Positions 8,182 through 16,905 of a DNA stretch of 64,000 bases are shown here, piece after piece (positions within the stretch are counted from its first letter, which is position 1; every line of letters starts with the position of its first letter). The stretch is from Flavobacterium sp. J27 (GTDB lineage: Bacteria > Bacteroidota > Bacteroidia > Flavobacteriales > Flavobacteriaceae): positions 108,648 to 172,647 of the forward strand of contig NZ_PJQW01000008.1 in the NCBI RefSeq assembly GCF_004303025.1. The letters run 5' to 3'. A program made the translations under genes and the position numbers. The notes beneath the pieces are model-generated. The model was not told the origin of the DNA, did not search any database, and was given only the letters and a program-made list of their open reading frames with translations.

Positions 8182-9528
8182 ATGGCAAAGTTTGAATTGA
8201 AATTACCTAAAATGGGTGAAAGTGTTGCAGAAGCAACAGTGACTAACTGGCTAAAGCAAGTTGGAGATAAAATTGAAATGGATGAAGCGGTCTTGGAAAT
8301 AGCGACAGATAAAGTCGATAGTGAAGTACCTTCTGAAGTTGCTGGTACATTAGTAGAGATTCTATTTAATGTAGATGATGTAGTACAAGTGGGTCAAACA
8401 ATTGCTATTATTGAAACAGATGGAGGAGCTGTTGCAAGTCAGCCAGAAGTCGTAAATGAAACTCCAGTTGAGGAGCATGTTGCTGAAGAGCTTACTAACA
8501 CTATTGAAACAGTACAAGAAACGGTAAGTACAATAGATTTTTCTGATGCCAATAAATTCTATTCGCCATTGGTAAGAAATATAGCTAAAGAAGAAGGCGT
8601 TACCTTAGAAGAACTAGAAGTAATGGAAGGTACCGGAAAAGGTGGTCGTGTAAATAAAGAAGATATTTTAAATTATATTAAGGAGAGAAATACAAAATTC
8701 GCTGTTTCTAAAAAAGAAACAATTCCACAACCGCAATCAGCAGTTTCTGAAACGAAATCAACAACAGTTTCAGAGCAACCGCAGCCTGTTTCAACAGTAG
8801 TGCCTACGTCAGTTAATGGTGCAGACGAAATTGTAGAAATGGATAGAATGCGTAAACTGATATCGAAATACATGGTAGAATCTGTTCAAACATCTGCTCA
8901 TGTACAGTCTTTTATTGAAGTTGACGTAACTAATATTGTTAAATGGAGAGATAAAGTAAAAGGCGCTTTCGAAAAAAGAGAAGGGGAAAAATTAACCTTT
9001 ACGCCTATTTTTATGGAAGTAGTTGCGAAAGCGTTAAAAGATTTCCCAGGAATGAATATTTCAGTTGATGGAGACTATATTATCAAAAAGAAAAATATTA
9101 ATTTAGGAATGGCTGCTGCTTTACCAAATGGTAATTTAATAGTGCCTGTTATTAAAAATGCGGATCAGTTAAATTTAGTTGGAATGGCTAAAACAGTAAA
9201 TGATTTGGCTAACAGAGCTAGAATAGGTAAATTAAAACCAGACGATACGCAAGGAGGGACTTATACGGTTACTAATGTGGGTACTTTCGGTTCTGTTTTT
9301 GGAACACCAATCATCAATCAGCCACAAGTAGGTATCTTAGCATTAGGAGCTATTCGAAAAGTTCCGGCTGTAATCGAAACTTCTGAAGGTGATTTTATTG
9401 GTATTCGTCAAAAAATGTTCTTATCTCACTCTTATGATCATAGAGTTGTCGATGGTGCTTTGGGAGGTAGTTTTGTGAAAAGAGTAGCAGAATATTTAGA
9501 AGCATGGGATAGTAATAGAGATATTTAA
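8182..9528 (+). CDS. Dihydrolipoamide acyltransferase (E2) of a 2-oxo acid dehydrogenase
   Basis: The 448-residue protein has one N-terminal lipoyl domain (1-80) with lipoyl-lysine K44 in ATDKVDSEV. A peripheral E1/E3-binding domain covers about 126-168 (FYSPLVRNIAKEEG, GRVNKEDI). A flexible Q/P/S-rich linker (170-212) leads to the acyltransferase core from about 216. The catalytic motif HRVVDG is at 420-425. Single lipoyl domain and sequence pattern favour the branched-chain (or 2-oxoglutarate-like) E2 of Bacteroidota over the pyruvate enzyme. E1 and E3 are not adjacent, so the substrate is inferred. A strong terminator follows. Confidence 0.9.
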   Translation: MAKFELKLPKMGESVAEATVTNWLKQVGDKIEMDEAVLEIATDKVDSEVPSEVAGTLVEILFNVDDVVQVGQTIAIIETDGGAVASQPEVVNETPVEEHVAEELTNTIETVQETVSTIDFSDANKFYSPLVRNIAKEEGVTLEELEVMEGTGKGGRVNKEDILNYIKERNTKFAVSKKETIPQPQSAVSETKSTTVSEQPQPVSTVVPTSVNGADEIVEMDRMRKLISKYMVESVQTSAHVQSFIEVDVTNIVKWRDKVKGAFEKREGEKLTFTPIFMEVVAKALKDFPGMNISVDGDYIIKKKNINLGMAAALPNGNLIVPVIKNADQLNLVGMAKTVNDLANRARIGKLKPDDTQGGTYTVTNVGTFGSVFGTPIINQPQVGILALGAIRKVPAVIETSEGDFIGIRQKMFLSHSYDHRVVDGALGGSFVKRVAEYLEAWDSNRDI

Positions 9529-9550
9529 TTTATAATCAAATAATATGATT

Positions 9551-9583
9551 ACCCGACAAACTCGTCAGTTTGTCGGGTTTTTA
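9551..9583 (+). terminator. Terminator of the E2 gene
   Basis: A perfect 11-bp GC-containing stem (9551-9561 with 9568-9578), a six-base loop and a following T tract lie 22 nt past the E2 stop codon. Confidence 0.88.
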
Positions 9584-9593
9584 TTTTTAATTT

Positions 9594-9601
9594 TATCTTT
9601 G
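9594..9601 (+). promoter_or_regulatory. -7 promoter element for the exonuclease gene
   Basis: TATCTTTG matches TAnnTTTG exactly, 20 nt before the ATG at 9622. It lies immediately downstream of the previous terminator's T tract. Confidence 0.55.
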
Positions 9602-9621
9602 CAAAAAAAACTTAAAAAATA

Positions 9622-10392
9622 ATGGAATTAAAACTTAATAGGCCAATATGCTTTTTTGATCTAGAAACTACAGGTATAGATGTAGCTAAAGATAGAATTG
9701 TAGAAATTTCTGTATTTAAAGTATATCCAAACGGAAATAAAGAAAGTAAAACATGGTTAGTTAATCCAACGATACCCATTCCTCCACAAACAACAGCTGT
9801 TCATGGGATAACCAATGAGAAAGTTGCTAATGAGCCTCCTTTTAGTGAATTAGCACCTCATGTTTATAATATGATAAAAGATTCAGATTTAGCAGGTTTT
9901 AATTCAGACCGTTTTGATATTCCCTTATTGGCAGAAGAAATGTTACGAGCAGGAGTAGATTTTGATATGAAGAATAGGGTTTCTATAGATATTCAAACTA
10001 TTTTTCATAAAAAAGAGGAGCGAACCTTAAGTGCGGCCTACAAATTTTATTGTAATGAAAGTTTAGAAAATGCACATAGCGCGGAAGCTGATACCATGGC
10101 AACTTATGAAATTTTAAAAGCCCAATTAGATCGATATGAAGATTTGGAAAATGATATTAAATCATTATCAGAATTTACCACAAGAAAAAAAACAGTTGAT
10201 TTTGCAGGCTTTATCGTTTTAAATAAAGAGGATAAAGAAGTTTTTTCTTTTGGTAAACATAAAGGAGTGCTTGTTGAAGATGTTTTAGAAAAAGAACCTG
10301 GCTACTTCAGTTGGTTGCAAAATGCAGATTTCCCTTTGTATACTAAAAAAGTGTTAACTGGAATTAAATTAAGAAAATTAAATACAAAATAA
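9622..10392 (+). CDS. DEDDh 3'-5' exonuclease (DnaQ/epsilon-like)
   Basis: The 256-residue protein contains ExoI DLETTG with D13 and E15, ExoII GFNSDRFD with D96, and ExoIII H152-x4-D157 (HSAEAD). Together these form the complete metal-binding DEDDh set. The C-terminal 60 residues (FSFGKHKG, EPGYFSWLQ) match the small domain often attached to bacterial DnaQ-like exonucleases (DUF3820-like). It could be the proofreading subunit of DNA polymerase III or a separate repair/RNA-processing nuclease; Flavobacteria carry several. It heads a closely spaced rightward run through cinA. Confidence 0.87.
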   Translation: MELKLNRPICFFDLETTGIDVAKDRIVEISVFKVYPNGNKESKTWLVNPTIPIPPQTTAVHGITNEKVANEPPFSELAPHVYNMIKDSDLAGFNSDRFDIPLLAEEMLRAGVDFDMKNRVSIDIQTIFHKKEERTLSAAYKFYCNESLENAHSAEADTMATYEILKAQLDRYEDLENDIKSLSEFTTRKKTVDFAGFIVLNKEDKEVFSFGKHKGVLVEDVLEKEPGYFSWLQNADFPLYTKKVLTGIKLRKLNTK

Positions 10393-10446
10393 AAAAGAAT
10401 AATTGTGTTAGTATTGTCACTAACCTTAAGACTAATCATTGAAAGA

Positions 10447-11058
10447 ATGAAGATAATTTGCATCGGTAGAAATTATGTAGATCATATTTCGGAGTTGAAT
10501 AATGAAAAACCATCAGAACCAGTTATTTTTTTAAAGCCAGAAACGGCAGTTTTACCTAAAAAAACGCCTTTCTATATTCCAGATTTTAGTCAAGATGTGC
10601 ATCATGAAGTGGAAGTTTTGGTAAAAATTTGTAAAGTAGGAAAATATATTAGTCCTAAATTTGCTTCCAACTATTATGAAGAGATTGGTTTAGGGATAGA
10701 TTTTACGGCTAGAGACCTACAAAGCCAATTAAAAGCAAAAGGTTTACCTTGGGAAAAAGCCAAAGCGTTTGACCATTCAGCGATTATTGGTAGCTTTTTA
10801 TCGAAAAAATCGTTTACATCGGTAGAAAATATTAACTTTGAGTTAAGAAGTAATGGAGCTGTTGTACAAACTGGAAACACTTCATTAATGCTCTGGAAAA
10901 TAGATGAAATAATAGCTTATGTTTCACAGTTTTTCACTTTAAAAAAAGGTGATGTAATATTCACTGGGACGCCAAAAGGTGTTGCTTCTGTAAAAGCAGG
11001 AGATGTTTTAGAAGGGTTTATTGAAAATAACCAAACTTTCAAGATTCAAGTTAAATAA
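10447..11058 (+). CDS. Fumarylacetoacetate hydrolase (FAH) family protein
   Basis: I place the start at ATG 10447 (203 aa), because MKIICIGRNYVDHI is the usual family N-terminus; a longer frame from 10405 would add an unrelated leader. Metal-ligand residues appear in HHEVEVLV and in GIDFTARD. FTARDLQ, KAFDHSAIIG and TGTPKGV are classic FAH-domain motifs. Short members of this group act as acylpyruvate hydrolases, oxaloacetate decarboxylases or tautomerases, so the reaction is uncertain. Six nt separate it from the Hpt gene. Confidence 0.87.
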   Translation: MKIICIGRNYVDHISELNNEKPSEPVIFLKPETAVLPKKTPFYIPDFSQDVHHEVEVLVKICKVGKYISPKFASNYYEEIGLGIDFTARDLQSQLKAKGLPWEKAKAFDHSAIIGSFLSKKSFTSVENINFELRSNGAVVQTGNTSLMLWKIDEIIAYVSQFFTLKKGDVIFTGTPKGVASVKAGDVLEGFIENNQTFKIQVK

Positions 11059-11064
11059 TTATAT

Positions 11065-11409
11065 ATGGCATTACAGTACAATTTATCAAAAGTGTATGAG
11101 ATTTCTGAGAACGATGTAGAGTTTGCACTTCAAATTGTGAATCTTTTTTTACAAGAGGTACCAGATGAGATAAAATCAATAAAAGTAGGTATTGAAGAAA
11201 AAGATTATTCTAGGACGTATGCTGCTGCACACAAAATTAAACCTTCACTAGACTTATTAGGCATGGATTTGGCTTATGATGAAAATATTCAAATCATGAC
11301 ATGGGCTAAGTCTGAAGGGAAAAAAAAAGATATCAAAGAAGTTTATAAATCTCTTAAAGATAGAGTAGATTTAGCTATTAAAGAGTTAAAGAAAGATTTC
11401 AAATTATAA
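11065..11409 (+). CDS. Hpt domain phosphotransfer protein
   Basis: This 114-residue all-helical protein has the phospho-accepting histidine H56 in [13 protein letters not shown], the histidine phosphotransfer signature. It carries no kinase or receiver domain, so it should shuttle phosphate between a hybrid kinase and a separate response regulator. No partner lies next to it. It sits 6 nt after the FAH gene and 13 nt before cinA, suggesting co-transcription without an obvious functional link. Confidence 0.85.
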   Translation: MALQYNLSKVYEISENDVEFALQIVNLFLQEVPDEIKSIKVGIEEKDYSRTYAAAHKIKPSLDLLGMDLAYDENIQIMTWAKSEGKKKDIKEVYKSLKDRVDLAIKELKKDFKL

Positions 11410-11422
11410 TTCCAATTCATTT

Positions 11423-12670
11423 ATGAAAGCTGCAATTGTTACCATTGGTGATGAGATTCTTATTGGGCAAATTATAGATACAAATTCCTCATACATAGCG
11501 AAAGCTTTAGATAAAATTGGAATAGCAACTTACGAAATGTTTTCTATATCCGACGAGAAAGATCATATTTTGCAAACACTACATTATTTTCAAAATAAAG
11601 TAGATCTAGTGATTGTTACTGGAGGATTAGGACCAACAAAAGATGATATTACCAAAAAAACATTCTGCGAGTATTTTAATGATAATTTAGTTGAGGATGC
11701 GGTTGTACTAGCTCATGTTACTGCTTTAATAGAAGGGTTTTATAAAAGACCAATCACACAAATTAACAAGGAACAAGCTTTAGTTCCTTCTCGAGCAGAA
11801 ATTCTATTTAATAAAATAGGAACAGCTCCTGGAATGTGGATGGAAAAAGAAAAAACAGTGTATATTTCTTTGCCTGGAGTGCCTTATGAGATGCAATATC
11901 TTGTAAATAATGAGGTGATTCCAAGATTAGTTCAAAAATTTAAGCGTCCCTATATTATTCATAAAACGGTAATGACTTATGGCAGAGGAGAAAGTTTATT
12001 AGCAGAACAAATAGAAACTTGGGAAGATAACCTACCAAAAAATATAAAATTAGCGTATTTGCCAGCTCCAGGAAGAGTAAGGTTACGATTAACGGCTAGA
12101 GGAGAAGAAGAAGAAGTTTTAAAAACAGCTTTAGAAGCACAAATAAAAGCTTTGTACCAATTAATAGGTGAGGTTATTGTTGGAATTGGCGAAGAAGAAG
12201 TCATTGAAGTTGTAGTTGGCAATTTATTAAAAGAAAAAAAAGCAACATTAGCTTTGGCAGAAAGCTGTACAGGAGGAAAAATTGCTGAAATGATTACCTC
12301 TGTGCCAGGAGCTTCCTCTTATTTTAAGGGAAGCGTGGTAAGTTATGCTACTGAATCGAAAATAAATGTTTTGGGGGTTGATAAGACTTTAATCAATGAT
12401 TTTTCAGTGGTAAGCGAGCAAGTTGCAAAAAATATGGCACTTCAAGCGCAGCAACTTTTTAAAACAGATTATGCTATCGCAACCACGGGCAATGCAGGTC
12501 CAGAAAAAGGAGATTCAGAAGCAAATGTAGGAACAGTTTATATTGCTTTAGCCACTCCAGAAACAGTTTATTGTGAGGAATTTAATTTTGGACAGCCTCG
12601 TGTAAAAGTGGTTGATAGGGCGGTAAATAAGGCCTTTGAAATACTTTATAAAGAAATTTTAAAAAATTAA
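11423..12670 (+). CDS. cinA: CinA family protein (nicotinamide-nucleotide amidase / ADP-ribose pyrophosphatase)
   Basis: The 415-residue protein has the usual two domains. The N-terminal MoaB/COG1058 domain has [15 protein letters not shown] and the [12 protein letters not shown] loop. The C-terminal PncC amidase domain has [17 protein letters not shown], with the catalytic serine in ESCTGG, and TGNAGPEKG. The enzyme recycles pyridine nucleotides by deamidating NMN and cleaving ADP-ribose. Family length is normal. Confidence 0.93.
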   Translation: MKAAIVTIGDEILIGQIIDTNSSYIAKALDKIGIATYEMFSISDEKDHILQTLHYFQNKVDLVIVTGGLGPTKDDITKKTFCEYFNDNLVEDAVVLAHVTALIEGFYKRPITQINKEQALVPSRAEILFNKIGTAPGMWMEKEKTVYISLPGVPYEMQYLVNNEVIPRLVQKFKRPYIIHKTVMTYGRGESLLAEQIETWEDNLPKNIKLAYLPAPGRVRLRLTARGEEEEVLKTALEAQIKALYQLIGEVIVGIGEEEVIEVVVGNLLKEKKATLALAESCTGGKIAEMITSVPGASSYFKGSVVSYATESKINVLGVDKTLINDFSVVSEQVAKNMALQAQQLFKTDYAIATTGNAGPEKGDSEANVGTVYIALATPETVYCEEFNFGQPRVKVVDRAVNKAFEILYKEILKN

Positions 12671-12680
12671 TAAAAGATAG

Positions 12681-12711
12681 TTGTGTAATTGGATTCAATT
12701 TTGTTTCTTTG
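12681..12711 (+). promoter_or_regulatory. Probable promoter of the bL28-bL33-DUF4295 operon
   Basis: TTG at 12681-12683 and TTTCTTTG at 12704-12711 (one mismatch from TAnnTTTG) are 20 nt apart. The rpmB ATG at 12750 follows after 38 nt. Confidence 0.4.
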
Positions 12712-12749
12712 CACCCTGATTTTGAATAACGAAATAAAGAGTATAAATA

Positions 12750-12986
12750 ATGTCAAGAGTTTGTGAACTTACAGGTAAAAGAGCAATGGTAGGGAACAAT
12801 GTTTCTCACGCTATGAATAAAACTAAGAGAAAATTCTCTGTTAATTTATTTAAAAAGCGTTTTTATATTGCTGAAGAAGATAGATGGGTAACCTTAAAGG
12901 TTTCTGCATCTGCATTAAAGACAATTAATAAAAATGGTATTGCTGCTGTTCTTAAAAAAGCAAAAGCAGACGGAATGATTAAATAA
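12750..12986 (+). CDS. rpmB: 50S ribosomal protein bL28
   Basis: The 78-residue basic protein begins [21 protein letters not shown], the bL28 signature, followed by NKTKRKF and [14 protein letters not shown]. Length is standard. It is the first gene of a bL28-bL33-DUF4295 unit, with 28 nt to rpmG. The few cysteines indicate the form that does not bind zinc. Confidence 0.97.
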   Translation: MSRVCELTGKRAMVGNNVSHAMNKTKRKFSVNLFKKRFYIAEEDRWVTLKVSASALKTINKNGIAAVLKKAKADGMIK

Positions 12987-13014
12987 TTCCTAGAATCCTT
13001 AATAATATATCAAG

Positions 13015-13197
13015 ATGGCAAAGAAAGGTAATAGAATTCAGGTTATTTTAGAGTGTACAGAGCATAAAGCATCTGGTGTAGCAGGAACATCTCGTTACAT
13101 TACTACTAAAAACAAAAAAAATACTCCAGATAGATTAGAGATTAAAAAATTTAATCCAATCTTGAAAAAAGTAACAGTTCATAAAGAAATTAAATAA
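13015..13197 (+). CDS. rpmG: 50S ribosomal protein bL33
   Basis: The 60-residue protein has [18 protein letters not shown] and [21 protein letters not shown], the bL33 core. Only one cysteine is present, so this is the zinc-free form of bL33. It lies between rpmB and the DUF4295 gene with short gaps, as in most Flavobacteria. Confidence 0.97.
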   Translation: MAKKGNRIQVILECTEHKASGVAGTSRYITTKNKKNTPDRLEIKKFNPILKKVTVHKEIK

Positions 13198-13206
13198 TAT
13201 TAAGTC

Positions 13207-13359
13207 ATGGCAAAGAAAACCGTAGCAACTTTACAAACTTCTTCAAAGAGATTAACCAAAGCTATAAAAATGGTTAAATCTCCAAAAACAGGTGCTTACA
13301 CATTCGTTGAATCAGTTATGGCTCCTGAATTAGTTGATGATTATTTAAAAAAGAAATAA
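13207..13359 (+). CDS. DUF4295 ribosomal protein (reported as bL38)
   Basis: A 50-residue basic frame starts at ATG 13207, 9 nt after rpmG. It begins MAKKTVATLQTSSKRLTKAI and ends in DDYLKKK. This is the Bacteroidota-specific DUF4295 family, invariably beside bL28 and bL33. As far as I recall, it was assigned as a new large-subunit protein, bL38, in a Flavobacterium ribosome structure. Its size, charge and operon position agree with that. It is shorter than common ORF cut-offs and easily missed. Confidence 0.9.
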   Translation: MAKKTVATLQTSSKRLTKAIKMVKSPKTGAYTFVESVMAPELVDDYLKKK

Positions 13360-13381
13360 TTCTTTTTTTCAATTTATATAG

Positions 13382-13415
13382 AAAAGCTACTTTCATTTGA
13401 AAGTAGCTTTTTTAT
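13382..13415 (+). terminator. Terminator of the bL28-bL33-DUF4295 operon
   Basis: A perfect 13-bp stem (13382-13394 with 13399-13411), a four-base ATTT loop and a T tract follow the DUF4295 stop. The loop and first stem base contain the -33 TTTG of the ftsY promoter. Confidence 0.88.
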
Positions 13416-13426
13416 TTTTACATTTG
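13396..13426 (+). promoter_or_regulatory. ftsY promoter overlapping the upstream terminator
   Basis: TTTG at 13396-13399 lies in the terminator loop. After a 19-nt spacer comes TACATTTG at 13419-13426, an exact TAnnTTTG. The ftsY ATG at 13447 is 20 nt downstream. Confidence 0.68.
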
Positions 13427-13446
13427 CCAATAAATAGTAAATACAT

Positions 13447-14400
13447 ATGAGTTTTTTTAAAAGAATTTTTTCTTCAGAAAAAAAGGAAACTTTAGATAAA
13501 GGTTTAGAAAAGACAAAAACATCTTTCTTCTCCAAATTAACCAAAGCAGTAGCTGGTAAATCAAATGTAGATGATGAGGTTTTAGATAATCTCGAAGAAA
13601 TTTTAGTTTCTTCTGATGTAGGTGTAGATACTACCTTGAAAATTATCAGAAGAATAGAGGATAGGGTGGCAGCAGATAAGTATTTAGGTACAGATGAGCT
13701 AAATAAAATTTTAAGGGAAGAAATAGCAGGTTTATTAGCTGAAAATAATACAGGTAATGAAACCGATTTTATTGTTCCAGAAGGAAAGAAGCCTTATGTT
13801 ATTATGGTGGTTGGAGTAAATGGTGTAGGTAAAACAACAACTATTGGTAAACTAGCGAACCAGTTTAAAAAAGCAGGATACAGTGTTGTGTTAGGCGCTG
13901 CAGATACTTTTAGAGCAGCAGCTATTGACCAGTTGCAGATTTGGGCTGATCGCGTAAATATTCCTATTGTACGTCAACAAATGGGTAGTGATCCTGCTTC
14001 TGTAGCTTTTGATACCTTGCAATCTGCTGTAGCTCAAAACGCTGATGTAGTCATTATTGATACAGCTGGACGTTTGCATAATAAGGTAAACTTAATGAAT
14101 GAGTTAACAAAAGTAAAGCGTGTCATGCAAAAAGTGGTAGAAAATGCCCCTCATGATGTTATGTTGGTTTTAGATGGCTCAACTGGCCAAAACGCATTTG
14201 AACAAGCAAAGCAATTCACAGCTGCTACAGAAGTTACTAGTTTGGCTGTTACAAAATTAGACGGGACAGCAAAAGGAGGTGTTGTTATAGGAATTTCTGA
14301 TCAATTTAAGATTCCAGTAAAATATATTGGAGTAGGAGAAGGTATTGAAGATTTGCAGGTGTTTAATAAGTTTGAGTTTGTGGATTCTTTCTTCAAATAA
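13447..14400 (+). CDS. ftsY: Signal recognition particle receptor FtsY
   Basis: The 317-residue SRP GTPase has an N domain (about 20-100) and a G domain with G1 GVNGVGKT (123-130), DTFRAAA, G3 DTAGR (205-209), G4 TKLD and the following GTAKGG. The acidic N-terminal A domain of E. coli FtsY is absent; instead there is a short basic helix (SFFKRIFSSEKK), as in many Bacteroidota. It docks the SRP-ribosome complex at the membrane. Two small genes follow within 3 nt each and are probably co-transcribed. Confidence 0.96.
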   Translation: MSFFKRIFSSEKKETLDKGLEKTKTSFFSKLTKAVAGKSNVDDEVLDNLEEILVSSDVGVDTTLKIIRRIEDRVAADKYLGTDELNKILREEIAGLLAENNTGNETDFIVPEGKKPYVIMVVGVNGVGKTTTIGKLANQFKKAGYSVVLGAADTFRAAAIDQLQIWADRVNIPIVRQQMGSDPASVAFDTLQSAVAQNADVVIIDTAGRLHNKVNLMNELTKVKRVMQKVVENAPHDVMLVLDGSTGQNAFEQAKQFTAATEVTSLAVTKLDGTAKGGVVIGISDQFKIPVKYIGVGEGIEDLQVFNKFEFVDSFFK

Positions 14401-14403
14401 TAA

Positions 14404-14595
14404 ATGTTAAAGCGATTTTTTAGTTTTTTAATAAATATATCTTTTATTTGGTATTTTATTACCTCGGTTATTTTGGCAGTTATTGTGTATCCTTTAGAAG
14501 AAACACACAACGAAACATTTGTTATTAGTAGGTTAATTAGTTTTGTACTATTCTATTTTTCTATTATTCTATTTTTTACAGTTAAGAGAAAATAA
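14404..14595 (+). CDS. Small two-pass membrane protein
   Basis: The 63-residue protein has hydrophobic segments at about 7-28 and 42-58, joined by a polar loop (PLEETHNETFVISR), and a basic tail VKRK. It starts 3 nt after the ftsY stop and ends 2 nt before the next gene, so it belongs to the ftsY transcript. I recognise no family; it may be a conserved small inner-membrane protein of Flavobacteria. Confidence 0.7.
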   Translation: MLKRFFSFLINISFIWYFITSVILAVIVYPLEETHNETFVISRLISFVLFYFSIILFFTVKRK

Positions 14596-14597
14596 TA

Positions 14598-15311
14598 ATG
14601 CGTTATAATTCTATTTATTCATTTTTTTTAATTTCAATTAGTACTATTTTTAGTTTTAATAAGGACACTTTTCAGGAATTTTCTAAAGAAAATGTTTATG
14701 TGGAATCGTATGCAGAAATCAAAGCGAAAATTGAATTAGAAAGAAGTACGTTGAAAAATAAAACTATTTCTAAAGATTCTATTTCTGAAATATTTACCAG
14801 AAACTTAGTCGATTATGTGTTCCCATATTGGTATGGAACAAAATGGTCTTTTGAAGGACATACTAGTATTCCTAAAAATGGAGAAGTTGCCTGTGGTTAT
14901 TTTGTTTCTACCACTTTAAGAGATATTGGTCTTGCTGTTAATAGGTATAAGTTGGCACAGCAATTGCCTGTAAATGAAGCTTATAGTTTAGCTGTTTTAG
15001 ATTCTGTTCGTGTCATTAAACATAAAACTAGTGTAGATTGTCAAGAGGAACTTTATAGGGTTTTAAAAGAAGGTATATATTTTATTGGATTTGACAAAAG
15101 TCACGTAGGTTTTATTTTTAAAAAAGATAATCAATTATATATTATTGATTCTAATTTTTTTTCAGGAGAAGTACAAAAAGAAGGAATTGAGACATCAAAA
15201 GTCTTTCATTATTTTTCAACTTTTTATATTACACCTTTAAGTACCAATGAAAGTCTCCTTGAAAAATGGATTAATAAAAAGGAAATTAAAGTTGTTACGT
15301 CTCATCAATAA
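14598..15311 (+). CDS. Probable papain/NlpC-P60-fold cysteine hydrolase
   Basis: The 237-residue protein has a signal-like hydrophobic N-terminus (5-20). A possible catalytic core follows: C99 in GEVACGYFVSTTL, H169 in KSHVGFIF, and D184/N186 in YIIDSN. A cysteine beginning a helix after a YWYGTKW strand, then a histidine strand, is the pattern of NlpC/P60 and related papain-fold peptidases or amidases. Substrate may be peptidoglycan or a peptide; this is inference. It is the last gene of the ftsY unit and is convergent with the serine hydrolase 3 nt away. Confidence 0.6.
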   Translation: MRYNSIYSFFLISISTIFSFNKDTFQEFSKENVYVESYAEIKAKIELERSTLKNKTISKDSISEIFTRNLVDYVFPYWYGTKWSFEGHTSIPKNGEVACGYFVSTTLRDIGLAVNRYKLAQQLPVNEAYSLAVLDSVRVIKHKTSVDCQEELYRVLKEGIYFIGFDKSHVGFIFKKDNQLYIIDSNFFSGEVQKEGIETSKVFHYFSTFYITPLSTNESLLEKWINKKEIKVVTSHQ

Positions 15312-15314
15312 TTC

Positions 15315-16382
15315 TTAATTGATTACAGAACTGATTTTTCCCCATAATACATTATCAAAATCTGAAAGTGCAAAATTAGAACCATCGGCTGCATCTCCCA
15401 TTCTGATAACAACTAATTTTCGACTAGGAACCACATAGATTTTTTGATCATTTTTTCCTAATGCCATATACATATCATCCGGTCCATTTGGAATTAATTC
15501 TCCTGGAAATTGAATTTGTGTTTGAGGTAAATGGTATGTGGATTTTCCATTTAACCACCATAAGTATCCGTAGGCTTCGTTTATGTTTTGCGAAGTGGTA
15601 ATGGCATTGGTGAAGAAATTAGTATTGATAATTTGAGTTTCGTTCCATTTCCCATTGTTTAATGCTAATAAACCAAAACGAGCCATGCTTCTTGTGGTGC
15701 TCCAATAAACGCTTAAATCGCCATTTGGAATCCAAGCACCTGTCATTCCAATTGGGCTTTTTAATTTGCTATTAAAATAGGAATCCCAAGTTTGTCCTGA
15801 AGCAGTTGCAACTACATCTTGTAATTTTACATATACATTATGATAAGCCCATCTTGTTCCAGCGTCAGCTATATATTGAAGGTTTGCGGGAGATACATCA
15901 TCTCCTAAGCTGTCGTCTAATCCAGAATTCATGCTTAGCAAGTTTTTGCAAGTTATCAGGTTTTCTTTAGTCAGAGGAGCACTCGTCCATCCAGTACCTA
16001 AATAATCAGAAACTTTATTATTAATATTAAGCAATCCTTCTTGTTCAGCTATTCCTGTTACGGTGGAAGTAAGTGTTTTGCCAGCGCTTGCCCAGTACCA
16101 AGCAGAAGTATTGGTATGACCGTTAAAATAATATTCCATTACAATTTTGCCATTATGTAATATAATAAAACTTTTACTGTTTTTTGTTTCTAAATAATTT
16201 AATAAATCTGGAATGTTATTTTGGTTCCATGACAAGCTTGCGGGCGTTTTAGTTTCCCAAGTTGTGACGTCATTTGGAGGGAAATACATATTTTCTTCTG
16301 TTGTAGAAATAATTGTGTCTTCTGAATTACTACAACTATATAATATTGAAAGGAATGAAAAAAGAATGTAAATTCGTTTCAT
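15315..16382 (-). CDS. Lipoprotein serine hydrolase, class C beta-lactamase family
   Basis: The 355-residue protein has a lipobox ending LSILYSC (C17). The beta-lactamase/transpeptidase-like fold shows S99-A-G-K102 (SxxK) in WYWASAGKTLTS and Y180-H-N182 (YxN). Large GYLWW and GLDDS stretches are typical of the esterase/6-aminohexanoate-dimer hydrolase branch rather than true beta-lactamases. It should be an envelope-anchored esterase or amidase of unknown substrate. Monocistronic. Confidence 0.9.
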   Translation of the reverse strand: MKRIYILFSFLSILYSCSNSEDTIISTTEENMYFPPNDVTTWETKTPASLSWNQNNIPDLLNYLETKNSKSFIILHNGKIVMEYYFNGHTNTSAWYWASAGKTLTSTVTGIAEQEGLLNINNKVSDYLGTGWTSAPLTKENLITCKNLLSMNSGLDDSLGDDVSPANLQYIADAGTRWAYHNVYVKLQDVVATASGQTWDSYFNSKLKSPIGMTGAWIPNGDLSVYWSTTRSMARFGLLALNNGKWNETQIINTNFFTNAITTSQNINEAYGYLWWLNGKSTYHLPQTQIQFPGELIPNGPDDMYMALGKNDQKIYVVPSRKLVVIRMGDAADGSNFALSDFDNVLWGKISSVIN

Positions 16383-16470
16383 AAAGGATTATTTCTAGTT
16401 TAGACAATAAAAATAAAAAATAGTTTAATTTATCTCTTCGAAATATGTAATTTTATTTAAAATTTAGAGA

Positions 16471-16905
16471 ATGAAAAAAATAGTATTCAGTTTTCTTTTT
16501 CTTGTAGTGTTATCATGCTCAGAAAAAAAGGCTACAATAGATATACAAGCTTTAGGCGGAATTTGGGAAATTGAAAAAGTTATTTTAGCAGATCAGAGGG
16601 TTAAAGAGTATAAAATAAATGAATCAGTAGAACAGATAAATTTAGATAAAAATAAAGGTACTAGAAGGAAGGTTGTGATGCTTTATAATGGTAATTTTGT
16701 ACTGAATAATGTAATTCAAGAATTTACGATAGAACAAAAAGAAGGTAATGTTATCTTGTTAAATCATACTGAGTTTTCAGATTGGAAAGAAGTGATACAA
16801 GACTTAAGTGATACAAGGTTAGTTTTAAAAAACGAACAAGGAATAGAATATTATTATAAAAAACGAACAGACATAAAATTAGGCAAAGATGGCAAAGCGA
16901 TTTAG
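16471..16905 (+). CDS. Hypothetical lipoprotein, lipocalin-like
   Basis: The 144-residue protein has a lipobox with C16 (FLVVLSC). It then has a GGIWEIEKVIL start and repeated short strands ending YYYKKR, a layout seen in lipocalin-like Bacteroidota lipoproteins. No catalytic motif is visible. Its last 17 nt overlap the next gene, so the two are translationally coupled. Confidence 0.75.
   Translation: MKKIVFSFLFLVVLSCSEKKATIDIQALGGIWEIEKVILADQRVKEYKINESVEQINLDKNKGTRRKVVMLYNGNFVLNNVIQEFTIEQKEGNVILLNHTEFSDWKEVIQDLSDTRLVLKNEQGIEYYYKKRTDIKLGKDGKAI

Noticed and set aside
10405..10446. N-terminal extension of the FAH-family gene
   Set aside because: Homolog-like sequence starts at the internal methionine (10447); the extension is not family-like.
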